Part shown: in pieces, positions 21,672 to 33,449 of the stretch
Layout: the number at the start of each line of letters is the position of its first letter
How positions within the stretch are numbered: position 1 is the first letter of the stretch
Origin: Corythucha ciliata
Taxonomy: Eukaryota; Arthropoda; Insecta; Hemiptera; Tingidae
Direction of reading: 5' to 3'
Length of the DNA stretch: 64,000 nucleotides
NCBI GenBank assembly: GCA_038030265.1
Contig: CM075938.1
Span: forward strand, 2,891,009 to 2,955,008
Program-made: the position numbers and the translations under genes
The notes under the pieces: model-generated
Told to the model about the DNA's origin: nothing
Seen by the model: the letters and a program-made list of their open reading frames with translations, nothing else
Databases searched by the model: none

Positions 21672-22899
21672 AAGAGCAGTTTTGAAGCATTTGAGGAAAC
21701 TCTAAAATGTTTTGTTTACAAATAACAAGAAAATTTAAACCCATATAGAGGAGTGGAGGGAGTGTCTTCCAAAATCCCTGACCAAATCATAACTGAAGGG
21801 AAAAGTATCTTTTCAAGTGAAGCTACCCTTCCGTGTAACATGTCAAAGACGGAAACCTCTCATTTGACATTATGTATCCATTTTTTTTAATTTGAACCGC
21901 CTCGCAGTGACTTTATTTTCACGTTTTCTCACTTTATTTCATTTTTCGTAAACCCGGAAAAACGAAAATCTGTCTGGTGTGACGAAGTAACAGTGCGTGT
22001 ATTCAACATTCTTTTTAAAAGTGAGTACATTATCGGCGTACATAAATGAATGGCGAAGTCCATTGGTTTTCAGAAAATACACACCGATGACAAGATTGCT
22101 GAAGTACTTTACCTCGAGTTTCCTGTTTTTTTGTTATTCTTTCTAGTTTCTAGTTGATTTCACAAATAAACCAAACTTGACAGCCGGCCTGCGCGCGCCG
22201 GGAAAACATATTTCACATAACGGAACTAGAATTGAGGTTGTTTCATAGGCTTGCCCGCCGACAAAATCAGTAGATAAGCAATTAAATAAATGAAGTAGGT
22301 AACGAATCAATAAACTATATTATTTCTGCTCTGTTTCTTCCCAAGTAGATGACGTTCAGCAGCAGTCAACATGGGGTACTGAACAGCTTGCCTTCAATGT
22401 ACACAAACCCTGCGTGCACGCTTGTTAAGAATTATTAACTTCATCGACGGTCTGTGTGTACTACCCGTGGTCACTGACAGATAATAGATGTTTTGGATTC
22501 TTAATCTAAACAACAACACAACGTTGTATCATGGTTCGAGTGATGAAACTAGTGCGTAAGGCCAGACCCAACGATCCGGCGCCGACTGCGAATGTTGGTG
22601 TGGTGGGATCGCACTTCACCGAAACCTCTTGCTTCGCCCCATCACACCATTCGAATTTGTTAAAATACAGTATAGTCTCTAATTGATACAATTTTCTTCA
22701 GAATATTTTTGGAGTCGTATATGCCCAACACTTCTGTCAGTTCATTTTCGGAGCGACCTCTCTCAGAAGCCAAGTCAGAACTTGGAGCCGTACGTAAGAA
22801 AGTGTCAAGGGGCACGTGCCCCGACAGCAACCAGACAGTCGCAGCGCTTTGTTAAGTTATAGAGTGGGGGGGAGGGGCCTTTATCTCACTATGTCAATT

Positions 22900-23330
22900 A
22901 GCAGCCGAGAAACAGAGTGGGTCTCTAATGAGCGGACCCCCAGAAAATTCGATTTTTATGAATCCAAACCCACGAAATTGGTTTCTGTAAGTGACAGTAG
23001 ACCCACTGAATTGCTGGAAGAGTCATGGCAGCGAAATTCGTTATTTTAATCAGCCGACCCCGCAAAATTGCTTTTAAGGTGGGTCAAAAGAACGAAATAA
23101 TACAGAGTTCGCTGCACGTGCAATGCTAGGGTGAAAAATTGAGTCCGAGCTGACTTCGAGATACACAAACTCTTTTGTGTGACATGCCCCTACGTAATCA
23201 GATATTTAATTAGAGGACCTGGAATTTTTCTCAGAAAGTCAACCCCGCAAAATTGAGAGGGATGGGTCAAAAGCAAGAAATAATACAGCATTCGCGGTCT
23301 TGAGAGGGACGAGCTTGCGAAATTCTGTGT
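22900..23330 (+). repeat. Type C degenerate ~29-bp repeat
   Basis: Units include AAACCCACGAAATTGGTTTC near 22967, GACCCCGCAAAATTGCTTTT near 23055 and AACCCCGCAAAATTGAG near 23241. A segment GGTCAAAAG(A/C)A(A/C)GAAATAATACAG occurs twice, near 23083 and 23267, which suggests local duplication. Confidence 0.6.
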
Positions 23331-25416
23331 TGAAGGAGGAGGAGGGAAAGTTGTAGGCCCTGCAATGCAGAGCATGAAATGGAAAGATCTGTCTCAAGTA
23401 CCCTGGAACCAGTTCTTTGAAGTTGTGGCTGGTTGGTTGTCAAAAGTTCTGCCTCTCGAAATTTCGTGTGCAAACTGTGGTTCCATGTTTACCCCCCCCC
23501 CCCCATTAGATTACTTAAAATAAAAATAATAAAATCGTTACATCACCTGTTGCAAGGTGCTGTCCTCTGTATAATACTGGACTATCTTGAGCGGGCAAGA
23601 TTGGCGAAATTCTTTTCGTGATACACACGCGCCCATGGGTGGTTCTCTTATTGGTTGGAGCACCAATAATCCATAAAATCGAGTACTTTAAAAAACCTAA
23701 AGAAGCGGAATTGAATTCACACGCACATCAGTAATGTGTGTGCTGTATGGGTTATGAGAGGGAGTGATAATCTTTGCCCACCCATCAGAAAACGCCCATG
23801 GGTGCAGCGACATCTGCGTGCATCGAAATCGAACCCCTGGGTCATCAAGTGAGCGGTCACATTCGCCCCCTCCCACCACACCCCGTAAAAACAGTTTTTG
23901 GATCCTGCTTTCTCTTGCTCTGTGATCTGTTGTTTTTAATTCCTGTCCCTCGCCCAGAATGTAGCGTGAAGCTAATCATTTGCGGCCTGGATTCCCTATT
24001 TCTCCCATAAAGCAGCGCGATAATGTCAAACAGCTGGTGTCCGTTTCTTGGCTCGATACTTTCTAGTTTCAGGCTAATAAAGTTTGTTTCCAAGTATGCA
24101 TCGTCGGGGTTTTTGGGTAAACATAGCAATTTCTGGCCGTATTGTTGTTAGTTTACGATGTACAATGCTGCAATGTGCTTGTACCACTGTGAGTTAATTG
24201 CCAGTTATTGGATCCAACGAAACTGACTATCCATTCAGGAAACCGTTAATTTAGACTCAAACTATAGAGTGTTGACCCTAGAAACTGACCGTTGAGCTTA
24301 ATACCGGGCACGCCCCGACTCGTGAATTGACAATTCAACCATTCAAACTGAGTAATTAGCCTACCTAAAATAAATATCTTGAAAAGTCACAATTTTTCGA
24401 CAAAACCTCCACGGAAACGGTGACATTTGCTCGAGAGATTTGATAATATCGTGCTAGACGCTGACTATTAATGCAGAAAACTAGAATTTAGCCCCCAAGA
24501 ACCACACTTTCACTTCTCGACGCCCCGAAAATGGTCCAACTCACCATCTTGGACAATTTTGTGGCACAAAATGACCACTCATCCTGGGAAATGTTGATTT
24601 GTTATGTCAGGATGGTCATATCGTCTGGTTAAATACTCTAAAGCTTGAGTACTGATGATAATTCCATCAAACTGATCCCGAGGCCTGAAAGAGTCAGTCA
24701 GTTTTGCCGTCCACACACTCAAACTTTCCGTAGGGAAAGACTGGCCGAGTAGCCGGGCCTATAGACTGGAGTATCAAACCGGAATTGTAATACGGACCCC
24801 AAAAGCTCCAATAGAGCAATGTGTGCTCGGGAGACGTCGGGAATTCGCCTTGTGCTTTCATGTTTACTGAATCCGCTTATGGTCTGAGTTGGTGGTCCAT
24901 AAATCGCCTACAGCAGTCAAACACGAAAAGCAATCAAATTCCCTACAGTAAACCAATCTCTTACCCACCGGCTTAGTTGAAAACAGATCGTCGTCGAATA
25001 TGCCGTGACTACACTGGCATTAGAGGCGAGATGAGATGACAAAACGTCTGGGTATTGAGATTCGTACCATTATGAATAGATCGTGAAAAATGACAATGTT
25101 GGAGGGTCGCGGTCGTATCGTGATCTCACATTTGATGGATATTTGTTCAATGCAAATAAAAAGTACAGGAAGACGATTACTATTACTATGTCACAAAACC
25201 ACGTAAGCGCCTTAAAAACCAAGTACCAAGGGACTTTACGGGCATAGTGTGTTAAAATTACCGTCAAAAATATTTCTATAATTTGATGTTCAAATTTTCT
25301 TCCCGGACAAGAAGAAACGTAAGTTATACTTCAATAAAACAGAAAATAAGAAAACTTATCAATTTTGTTTATTACGTTTGTTTACATTGAGCAGGAAACT
25401 AGGGAAGTTCTGTGGC

Positions 25417-25694
25417 CAAGGTGACTAAACGTTACTATAGGTGCCGCAGATTTCCCCTTGCCCATCGGACAGGAGGAGTGGAGACTGACGTCACCAGCAG
25501 TCCTTTGCTCCCGATTGCTCACCCTAGAGCAGCAGAGCAAGTTAATTTTGAAATTGAAGTTTATGACTTCTCAAAAATCACAACCCAATAACAATTAATA
25601 ATGTACTGGGTCCAGCGCAATGGCGGTTGGGACTGCTCGTGACGTAGGTGAAGGACAGTGCTCTGCGGCACCTATAGAAAATTTAGTCACCTTG
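25417..25694. mobile_element. MITE with 9-bp target-site duplication
   Basis: This 278-bp element is flanked by TTCTGTGGC at 25408-25416 and 25695-25703. It starts CAAGGTGACTAAA and ends in the reverse complement of it. The inverted match continues through CTATAGGTGCCGCAGA and, after small indels, through a (G/T)ACGTCAC(C/G)AGCAGTCC segment, so the arms are about 85-90 bp and imperfect. It has no coding capacity. A 9-bp duplication is typical of Mutator-like elements and also seen with Merlin, so the superfamily stays open. A tenth base (G) could also belong to the duplication. Confidence 0.85.
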
Positions 25695-26029
25695 TTCTGT
25701 GGCTGTTACCCTAAAAGCATCCTCTTTCGACAGCTGTAATCTTGGGGTCGTCCCCTTGCGAACTCCTCTTTCCATCAAGGCTCCCTCCATGTTATTACTC
25801 CTCTATGTTTAAACCCCAGAAAACGCGTCTTCTCCCCCTCTTTCCAACAACATCCATTTCATTAACTTCCCTTTGACGTAATAAAACCCCCACTCAAAAT
25901 TTTTAAAAATTCTCCTAAAAAAAACCCTTGATTGATTTCAATGTTTAATGTGGGCAATTGTCTTGTTGAAGAGCCCTCGTCAAGAAACACTAGTGATTGA
26001 AAAATGTGCAAGTTCCCCGTTTGACGGAT

Positions 26030-26150
26030 TTCCCGCCAGATTTCAGCGCTTTATCTTAATTTTGCCACGAACCGTTCATTTAAATTTTAGCTGCGAACTG
26101 GGGCTTAATCTAAATTAAAACCACGAATTAGCGTATTGTCCATCTTAGCA
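26030..26150 (-). repeat. Type A repeat, reverse orientation, few units
   Basis: About four units of the type A reverse complement, for example AATTTTAGCTGCGAACT near 26083 and ACCACGAATTAGCG near 26121, with about 30-bp spacing. Confidence 0.5.
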
Positions 26151-26243
26151 TGGAATGAGGAAGTAACCCATTTTCCAAAATCATGCTGTCGTGATATCTT
26201 GGGTACCAAAACACGATCCGTTCAAATAAAATCAGGCACTATA

Positions 26244-26895
26244 CAGGGTGGAACAGGATAAGCGTGACAAAAAATAGGGTGAAAGTAGGCCTCATTTGTG
26301 ATCGAAATCACCCTATGGTCCGAAAATCAAAACCCTACGAGATATGATTTTTCTAACGTTTATTATGACTCACGTCACTTTTCTTAACTAAATTGAAATA
26401 ACTCAGTTTCCAGCTGACATTTTGCAACTTTTGATGACAGATTCGGAAACAGCAGTTCTGTCAGGATTAGCCATTTCCGATAAGATTCGACTATTTTCTG
26501 TGGAAGTTTTTCCGACCCATGGGGATGTCGATACGCTCAGATTTAGTGTAGAGAAGTGGGGTTGAATTTTTTGAAAAACTAGAGATCCACGATTTGCAAA
26601 ACTTTGAGCAACTCTCAAGCCCACAGAAAATAGTTGAATTTTATCGAAAATGGCTATTCCTGACAGAAAAAAGCGTGCTCTTTCCAAACCCATCTTCAAA
26701 AGTTGCAAATGTCAGTTTTAAACCGATCTATTTGCATTTAGTTAAGAAAAGTGATGCAAGCCTCAAAAAACGTTAGAGAAATCATATCTCGTCGAATTTT
26801 TATTTTTGGACCATGGTTTATCGGGTGTTTTCGATCGCAAATGAGGCCTATTTTCACCCAATTTTTTATTTTCACACTTATCCTGTTCCACCCTG
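26244..26895. mobile_element. 652-bp fold-back MITE with TA target duplication
   Basis: The element starts CAGGGTGGAACAGGATAAG and ends in its reverse complement, with TA on each side (26242-26243 and 26896-26897), as in Tc1/mariner-type insertions. The arms are very long. Besides the ends, the GAGGCCTA(C/T)TTTCACCC, ATATGATTTCTCTAACG-like, CAGTTT..TTTGCAACTTTTGA and CAGAAAATAGT(C/T)GAATTTTATCG-like segments all recur inverted, leaving about 100 bp of unpaired centre. It could fold into a hairpin of nearly 300 bp. The minus-strand frame inside it is a by-product of the palindrome, and no transposase is present. Confidence 0.85.
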
Positions 26896-27046
26896 TATAT
26901 ATTTTTTTAATTTTTAAAACTATTGTTTTGCGGGACCCATTTGAAATAGGCTAGATAGACTGATGACGTAATAGCAGCTTAGAGTATTATATACATAGAG
27001 ATCGCTTCAGGCTGCGTGGAGGAAAAACTGTGAAGCCAACATAAAG

Positions 27047-27142
27047 GTCACGTGACTAGTTCGGATTGACCAAGTGCGGGGTGTAGTGGAGTTTCACCTA
27101 GGTGAGGGGTGCGGTTTGGGAAATCTGTTTAAGTCACGTGAC
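27047..27142. promoter_or_regulatory. Two GTCACGTGAC palindromes in a short duplication
   Basis: GTCACGTGAC occurs at 27047-27056 and 27133-27142. It lies within two related ~38-bp segments (AAG(G)TCACGTGACT(A/T)GTTC ... GCGGGG) whose starts are about 86 bp apart. The palindrome contains an E-box CACGTG and equals the CLEAR-type site bound by MITF/TFE-class bHLH-ZIP factors. The first copy overlaps an AAAGGTCA octamer (27043-27050). Whether it is a working element is unknown. Confidence 0.3.
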
Positions 27143-27379
27143 TTGTTCAAGTGGACCTTGCGGGGAAAAGGGTCCTGTTCGACTGCAATTATCTCTCTAG
27201 GTATATTTACTCTAAGGACTTGAGAGAATGGGAAGGACATGAAGGGGCAAGGCATGATAACAGCCATGATGCGGAGGGTTGGGAGGGGTCACAACCCCTT
27301 AACTACGTCACAAGTCACAGACCGGCCGTTTAAGGTAGCAAAAAAAAAAATTGGCAAGTTTTATTATTTCCCTATAAAT

Positions 27380-28170
27380 CGAAACCAATCATTTACGCAC
27401 TAATATTCAATTCCTAGTCATATTTAGTCATTTTCTTTCGAAAAAAAATGTTTCCAACGATTTTAATTTTTTATGTTACTTCCTCATTAACGCATTTTCC
27501 AACTTCTATAGCCATGAATTGGTGCTTTATCTCATCTACAGCCACGAATTTTCCTCCATAAACCGTGAATTGGCATTTTCTCACCCCCCCCCCGCGAATT
27601 AGCGTTTTTTCTTAAATTTAGACGTTAAAAAGCCTCCAGCCTACATAATTAGCTATTTGTTTTCTTGAAATTGCATCGAGGAACAATTTTTCCCCCGAGG
27701 TTATACACGAACTGGGAAGTTTTACTCAATTTCAGCCATAAATTAGTGTTTCTTCTCACTTTTAGGTGGCAATGAGAGTTTTTTTCTTCATTTTAGCCGT
27801 GAATTAGCGTTTTCCCCGATTTTAGCAGCCTTATTATTTTCTATAGTTATTAATTAGCACTTTTCTCACACACCGTGAATTGGCGATTTGAGTATTTATT
27901 GATTTGTGCCGTGAATTACCTTTTTCCTAATTTTAGCCGCGATTTATTGAATTCTGGCCATGAATTCGTGCCTTTTCTCATCCTTAGGCACGGTATGTTG
28001 CGTCCATAGAAATGGTATAGATTGACGATTTCTCGATTTTTAAATTTTTTTTTTTGAAGAATTTGCGTTTTTCTCCATTTTAGCCGCGAATAAGCGATTT
28101 TTTTTTTTTTTTTTCAACTTTTGGTCATGAATTACCGCTTTTTCATAATTTTAGCCGAGAATTTGCCCCA
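27380..28170 (-). repeat. Type A degenerate ~30-bp repeat, reverse orientation
   Basis: About 25 units in the opposite orientation to the 10-12 kb array. Clear forms are TTTTAGCCGTGAATTAGCG near 27793, TTTTAGCCGCGATTTATTG near 27932 and CATTTTAGCCGCGAATAAGCG near 28076. Several units are replaced by T runs. Confidence 0.8.
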
Positions 28171-28229
28171 TGAACAGTTTGCCTAACTTTTGGCCGTAAA
28201 AGGGCCACAATAAACTGCGAATTTGCGTA

Positions 28230-29500
28230 ATTGTTTCTCTTTACGTCGGGCGAAAAAAAAAAAAACAGTTAAGTCGCCAACCCCTGAGAAAAAATCAAAT
28301 TGATCCCTACAAAAAAAGAAGTCGGTCCCGGAGTTCCGAAGTGGGGGGAAAAGTCGGAAATGGAACCATCCGCACCACCCACCGGTCAACCCACTGAGCC
28401 ACCTGAGCGGGTGGGAGTGTGTGGAAACATCTCTTCTATCTGGACCAGCTCTTCGGGATACAGTGCGACACTCCAGCGGCTTCGACGACTGCGGGAACTC
28501 GCTCGACGATCCGGAAGTACCACCAGCGACGCCTGCAGTCTTCCCTTGAGGTGAGTGGGATCACTCACCAAGATCACGCCGTTCGGGAAAACGTCCAGCG
28601 GTCAATTAGGATGACTCTTGACCGTTCGTGACGTCATATCCCATCAAAAGACATAGACGGGCAAAGCTTATCGAGTGGCCTTTCCGGTCTCTCAGTGATT
28701 AGATCCTGACTGGTTGGTTGGTATTAGGTTGACTCTGACCGAGGCCTCTTGCCCACCCCTGTTTTTTCCCCCGACCAGAGGTTTGCGGGTAACCTTTCGG
28801 GAACCTTCCAAGCTCGACTCGGTTGAGAAGATTCCGGACGCTTGTTAAAGGGAAACCCTATCGTGGGACTTGACCGCCGATAGGGCATTCATGCCAGACC
28901 GTTGAGACGACTCCGGTGAAAATCTCTTCTCATTCCCTCAGCCTCGGTGGAACTTGATAGATTATTACGGGGCTTAGCGCCACTTGTATCTGCCCCAGAT
29001 TTCATCGAGATGAGACCGATCCAGTCCGAACCTTTCCATGTCCTTGCCGAACCCGGCGAAGAAGACGACACCGGACTGGACCGAGCCGGACCTACCTACC
29101 TACCGGTACCTACGGACAGTAATAAGGGACGCTAACGGACCGTTAGCCCGAAAATCCACCAAGAGCGTCAAGGGACGCTAACCAACCATCAACTCCAGGA
29201 ATCCGCGGACAACTGAGCCGACATGACGGCAACAGGATTTGCGAACAGCGCGAAGGGACGCTAACAGACCGCCAGCCGCGAGCTCCACGCCCCCGGAGGA
29301 CGACCAACGGACGGAGACCGTCAAAGAAAACAATTGTGATTATTTCCGAAACAAATTGTAAAACAGTTGTATTATACTGATAATATATTGGAGCCTGTTA
29401 CCCAAAGCAAACAACAGGTGGCGACCGTTTTAATTTCTTGCATATTCAACCCTCATCTTAGGATCGCCTGAACGACCCCCCCCCCACCCCCGTTAAGCCA
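28230..29500 (+). other. Unassigned GC-richer block, possibly an LTR-element remnant
   Basis: This stretch is distinctly more GC-rich than its surroundings. A frame at 28300-28554 includes MEPSAPPTGQPTEPPERVGV and YSATLQRLRRLRELARRSGS. It overlaps another frame that continues to 28631, as if one longer coding region had been frameshifted. I recognise no family. Downstream, AGGGACGCTAAC occurs three times (29125, 29170, 29253). At about 29410 AAACAACA is followed by GG and TGGCGACCG, which resembles an LTR end plus primer-binding site. LTR status is a guess, because no matching second LTR is in the window. Confidence 0.3.
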
Positions 29501-30199
29501 CACCACGTTACACTATATTTTAGGCTTGAATTCAATTCCAAAATTCACGACAATAAAACAAACAAAACTACAAGTTCACAGGCAACAGTGTAACGATTGT
29601 TTAAGGCGAGCAGTACATCCAATGTATTGATCAGTTTTTACTAAAAACAAAAGAATCAGGTAAAAATTATTGTATTTTGAAATGAAAAACGAGAGAGGTA
29701 AACGACTCCCTCACGCCACAACTTCCCAACTTGTATCCGCCAATGATCAAGGCCGCACTTGATACAGATTGGAGGGACCGAAAACATGAAAAAGTAATTA
29801 GCCCCCATTTCAGTGGTCCATATTTGTAAAGGAAACAAGTTGAACGGCGACCTTCCTATTTGCAACATAGCCCAACAAATTGATGCAAAAAAAATTACAA
29901 ATTACCTCCGAACGACGACTATGAAGCCTATCACAGTTAAAACGTGCCTCGAGCAATGAGCGCAAAAAAAGGCGGGTTATTGGAAATTTAAGTGGTAAAG
30001 GGCTTATGTTGGGTTCCTTTATGGTTAGTTATTTTTAGCGAAGTTTTTTTTCCTTGACCAGTTAAAAGGGAAATAATATTAAACTTGAAAATTACACCGG
30101 GAAATAATAAATTAACCGGGTGAAGTGGTTGGGTGCTCGTGTCACTAAAATATCCACTTCAATCTGGTCGCCCCGCAGCCATAATTGGGCCTACCGTAC

Positions 30200-30231
<32 letters not shown>

Positions 30232-32880
30232 ATCAATTTGTGGGGGAAGCTGTTTTTCCCTATTCTGTGCTTAAATAACAAAAAAAATGTTCCTCTCAAT
30301 CACCCTATCTTCGTTTTTTTTTTTTAAATTAGCCTAAAAGTTTTAACAGTCTAAATTCAAGCGATATCTTAATGGGGAACATTGGGAGAATTTTTAGAAA
30401 TCTGGGCCTCACAAAATATTTTTTTGTAGAGCTGTAGGGAGGGGGGGGGGCTCAATAATATGAATCACATTCCTGTCGAAGAATTATTGCACGCTTCATT
30501 TTAGCTTACGTACCACGGCATCTAGTAATCTTCTAATTTCTTACAGTTATACTCGCTTTTTTCTTGTTATAATTATAGTTGTGCTATCGAAAGGGAAAAA
30601 ACAACTTTGACAGCGTAACTCCAGATACCTCGGTATGCCTCCTCCGACACTAAAATTAATATTCATTTTTTACTTCTCCCCTCATCACACTTTCTTTCAT
30701 TTAATACACACAATTTACTCGCGAGGACCAAAGCTATATCCACCCCTTCTTTACCAGCCAGTATGAGCCTCATAGAACGGGATTTCTAAAGCGATTTCGA
30801 GGTCGTCAAGGTATTTGTTCATTTTAATTTTTTTTTTTTTTTCCTCGAGTTGAGGCTAAAAATTTAATTATGCGAGCGACAAAAATAGTAGGTAAACGGT
30901 AGACAGGAAGGGGGCGAAGAGGCTATCATAAAGCGAAAAAAAGTTTATGGGTAGGAGATTCGTTTTTTCGTCATTTTATATCCATCCATCCCACGGTATG
31001 TGTGAGTGTTTCGTTTGTCCCGATTTGATAAAAAAAAAAAAAAAATCAAAACGTGTAATTATGTAAATTTTGATGACCAGAATGGCGAGTAAGGGAATGG
31101 GAGAGAAAAAAAGAAGGTTTTCTTCCAGAAAAATTGCCTATATGAATTAGCTAACAACCGAGTAATACCCTTTTCGCGGCATAACGAACTAGTGGAATTT
31201 AAAGAAAATACCCAATTCGCGTATAAAAAGGCGAGGGACTTGTACCATGAGCCATAACTTACCATTCGTTATGGGAAGCCACATCGTAAAAGCGAGTAAA
31301 GCCTGAGTTTTAATGTTTGGTGGCAAGGGGTACGAGGGAGTATAAGAAGATAGAGAGAGAGCTCTGTATGCAACGAAAGATTCACCGGACCATTAAAGAT
31401 CAGTTTATTTACAGAGAAAGGGACTCTTGGTCTTTGGTGTTAAAGATGGTGGGGGGTGAGGGGGGAAGAGTATCAAAGTACGAGTTTCTCACATAACCAC
31501 TATTCATCACCGGGGAGTTGAAACGAACAGGTTGCGGGGGGGTTTGGGGTTGTATACTCTAAATGTGTCCAAAGCTTCAAAATGAGCACAGTTTGCGAGA
31601 TGAAGGGGAGAGTAAGGAGTGAAAAAAAGACGTAGTACCCTGTACCGTTAGTAAATCGCGCATTAATCAAGTTGGCAGAACTCTAAAAAGGAATAACGTA
31701 CGAACTCGGCCTATTGTGGGTGGTCGCTCGGAATGGGCTTCCACAGAGAGCGAGGCGAAGGGAAGTAGCTTTTTTTTTTCTATTATTAATGTTCGCTCCC
31801 ATTAGACTGGAAATACCTTCCGATAGTATGCGAGACACCTGTGCTCTGAAAGGGGTAGAAGGCTTTATAAATGTGGTACCGAGCGAGAGGGGAGGACGGT
31901 TGAACTGTATTTTTCCCATTCTATTTTAATTAGCGTTTGTGTCTTTAATCGTAAAGCCTATTGATACTCGAGGAAAAAGAACTCATTAACTCGTCGATTA
32001 ATTACACAGTAGAGCAAATAACGTTTGGTTTCACGTAATGGGAGGATTTTTGAAGTCTTCGTCTGTCAGCGTTGTTAATGACCATCGCGCAAATGTTTCT
32101 TCTTATTCCCTTTTTTTATTAGAGCTTCTTTCATTCAATCAAGCAAATTAAAATGGGGCTTAACTAAAACCGAAGCGAAGCCCCCAAAAACGGCTTTGGT
32201 ATTTTATACCAAGATCGTCTTTGTGCCCGTGCTTGCTTTGTTTCAAACACTAATCCTTCCAAGGACTATTACTGTGACTGTGATTAGAAAATCGAGAAAT
32301 GAGCGCCTTGTCACAAGGTGAGCGCTAAAACCCGATTTATTGGTCAATAAAATGAGGTTCAATGAACTTAAACGTGATGATCTTCACTGACGGACGAAGT
32401 GGTTGTTCCCCTTCCTGTAGACATGAAGAAACCACACGCATACAACCTAAAATCAGTAGCCGAAACTCGGGAAATTCAAGGTATTATTATGCCCCGGTTG
32501 GGCGTTAAGTCTCCGGCTTTGAAAAAATTGCTCGACATAGAACGGCGCCACGGCATGAAAGTGCCGCCTTGCCGCGGGAGAGGGACATTGGGAGCTCCTT
32601 CAAATTCCACAGATGATATTTCACCAATTAAAAATATTAAATATTTATTAATGCAATGTTGTTCCCCTGCATATCTTGCAATCCCATAAATTCTATTATG
32701 CCGTATTAGGTGGCATATTATTCGAGATCACTTAATTTAAACCAAATTTTGCTCCACTTATTTATTTGATACTGCTTTCAGATTTTTTTGCTCAATTTTA
32801 GCGATAAATGATCACTTTTTTTTTTTTTTTTTCAATTTTACCGTTGACGTTCCCGCATACTTTCCTATACGAACGTCGCA
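29500..32880. other. No gene or known element recognised
   Basis: AT-rich sequence with a GA run (30205-30231), a G run (30441-30450), several A/T runs and scattered purine-rich patches (31370-31650). The plus-strand frame 32399-32689 (starting near MKKPHAYNLKSVAETREI from an internal ATG) is the only one with mixed composition. It matches no family I know and begins without a convincing context. Confidence 0.5.
30205..30231 (+). repeat. (GA)n microsatellite
   Basis: An uninterrupted AG dinucleotide run of 13 units. Confidence 0.9.
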
Positions 32881-33440
32881 CTCATGGACCACGTTTTATT
32901 CGTGGTGAAAGAGCGTACGTCCACGAAATTGAGATTTGAAAGAGCCACCCCCACGAACTTACGTTTTTAAAATAATGGAAATCTCTGAAATTCATATTTT
33001 AGTGAGCCAATTCGGCGAAAATTGGTATTGAAAGAGCGGATTTCTATGTAACTATTGTAATCTTTGGATTTTGAAACTGCCATGCTTGGTTTTGGATCAG
33101 ATTGTGAGCAGAAATGTCCGGGTTTTCAGTCGATTGTTCTAGATCCTGGGCCTCAATTCTCAACATTGTTTTGTAAAATGACGAGGCGTGCGGAGTGCGA
33201 ATCAGTGCGGGTGAAATCGCTGTCTAGTAATTTCAATTACCGCACCTTTCCATTGAAGCGTATAGGATGAAAGCCAAGTTATTAGGCAGTCGGAAGTATA
33301 CGTTTTGTGGCAAAATTTGGGCTTTTGAAGGACTAAATCCACTAAATTGGTTATGAACGCGGCGACTAAGCCCCGCGAAATTGGTTTTTATGAGGACTAA
33401 AACAAGGGTTTTTAATTATTCAAACCCTATAAATCGGTTT
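32880..33440 (+). repeat. Type C degenerate ~29-bp repeat
   Basis: Copies include AGAGCCACCCCCACGAACTT near 32941, GTGAGCCAATTCGGCGAAAA near 33002 and AAGCCCCGCGAAATTGGTTT near 33368. The centre (33050-33260) is poor in recognisable units. The array abuts a reverse-orientation type A array on its right. Confidence 0.6.
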
Positions 33441-33449
33441 AATTTGAAT

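Larger units (their letters stand above)
19217..25406. other. Upstream flank or 5' intron of Hr38; no gene recognised
   Basis: This region precedes the most upstream Hr38 exon I can identify and must hold, or lead to, its first exon and promoter. I could not locate either. It includes a CT run (20792-20811), type A units (21280-21480), a type C block (22900-23330), a G run (21529-21541) and a C run (23493-23504). One frame at 22691-22506 on the minus strand (CDPTTPTFAVGAGSLGLALR) is oddly protein-like, but I cannot assign it. The rest shows nothing distinctive. Confidence 0.5.

Noticed and set aside
26403..26708. 101-residue minus-strand frame inside the fold-back element
   Set aside because: It reads across one arm of the palindrome and has no transposase motif. 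The opposite arm gives a similar frame by symmetry.
32399..32689. 96-residue plus-strand frame as a host gene
   Set aside because: It starts at a non-ATG codon, has no recognisable domain, splice context or neighbours, and its C-terminus is AT-rich noise.
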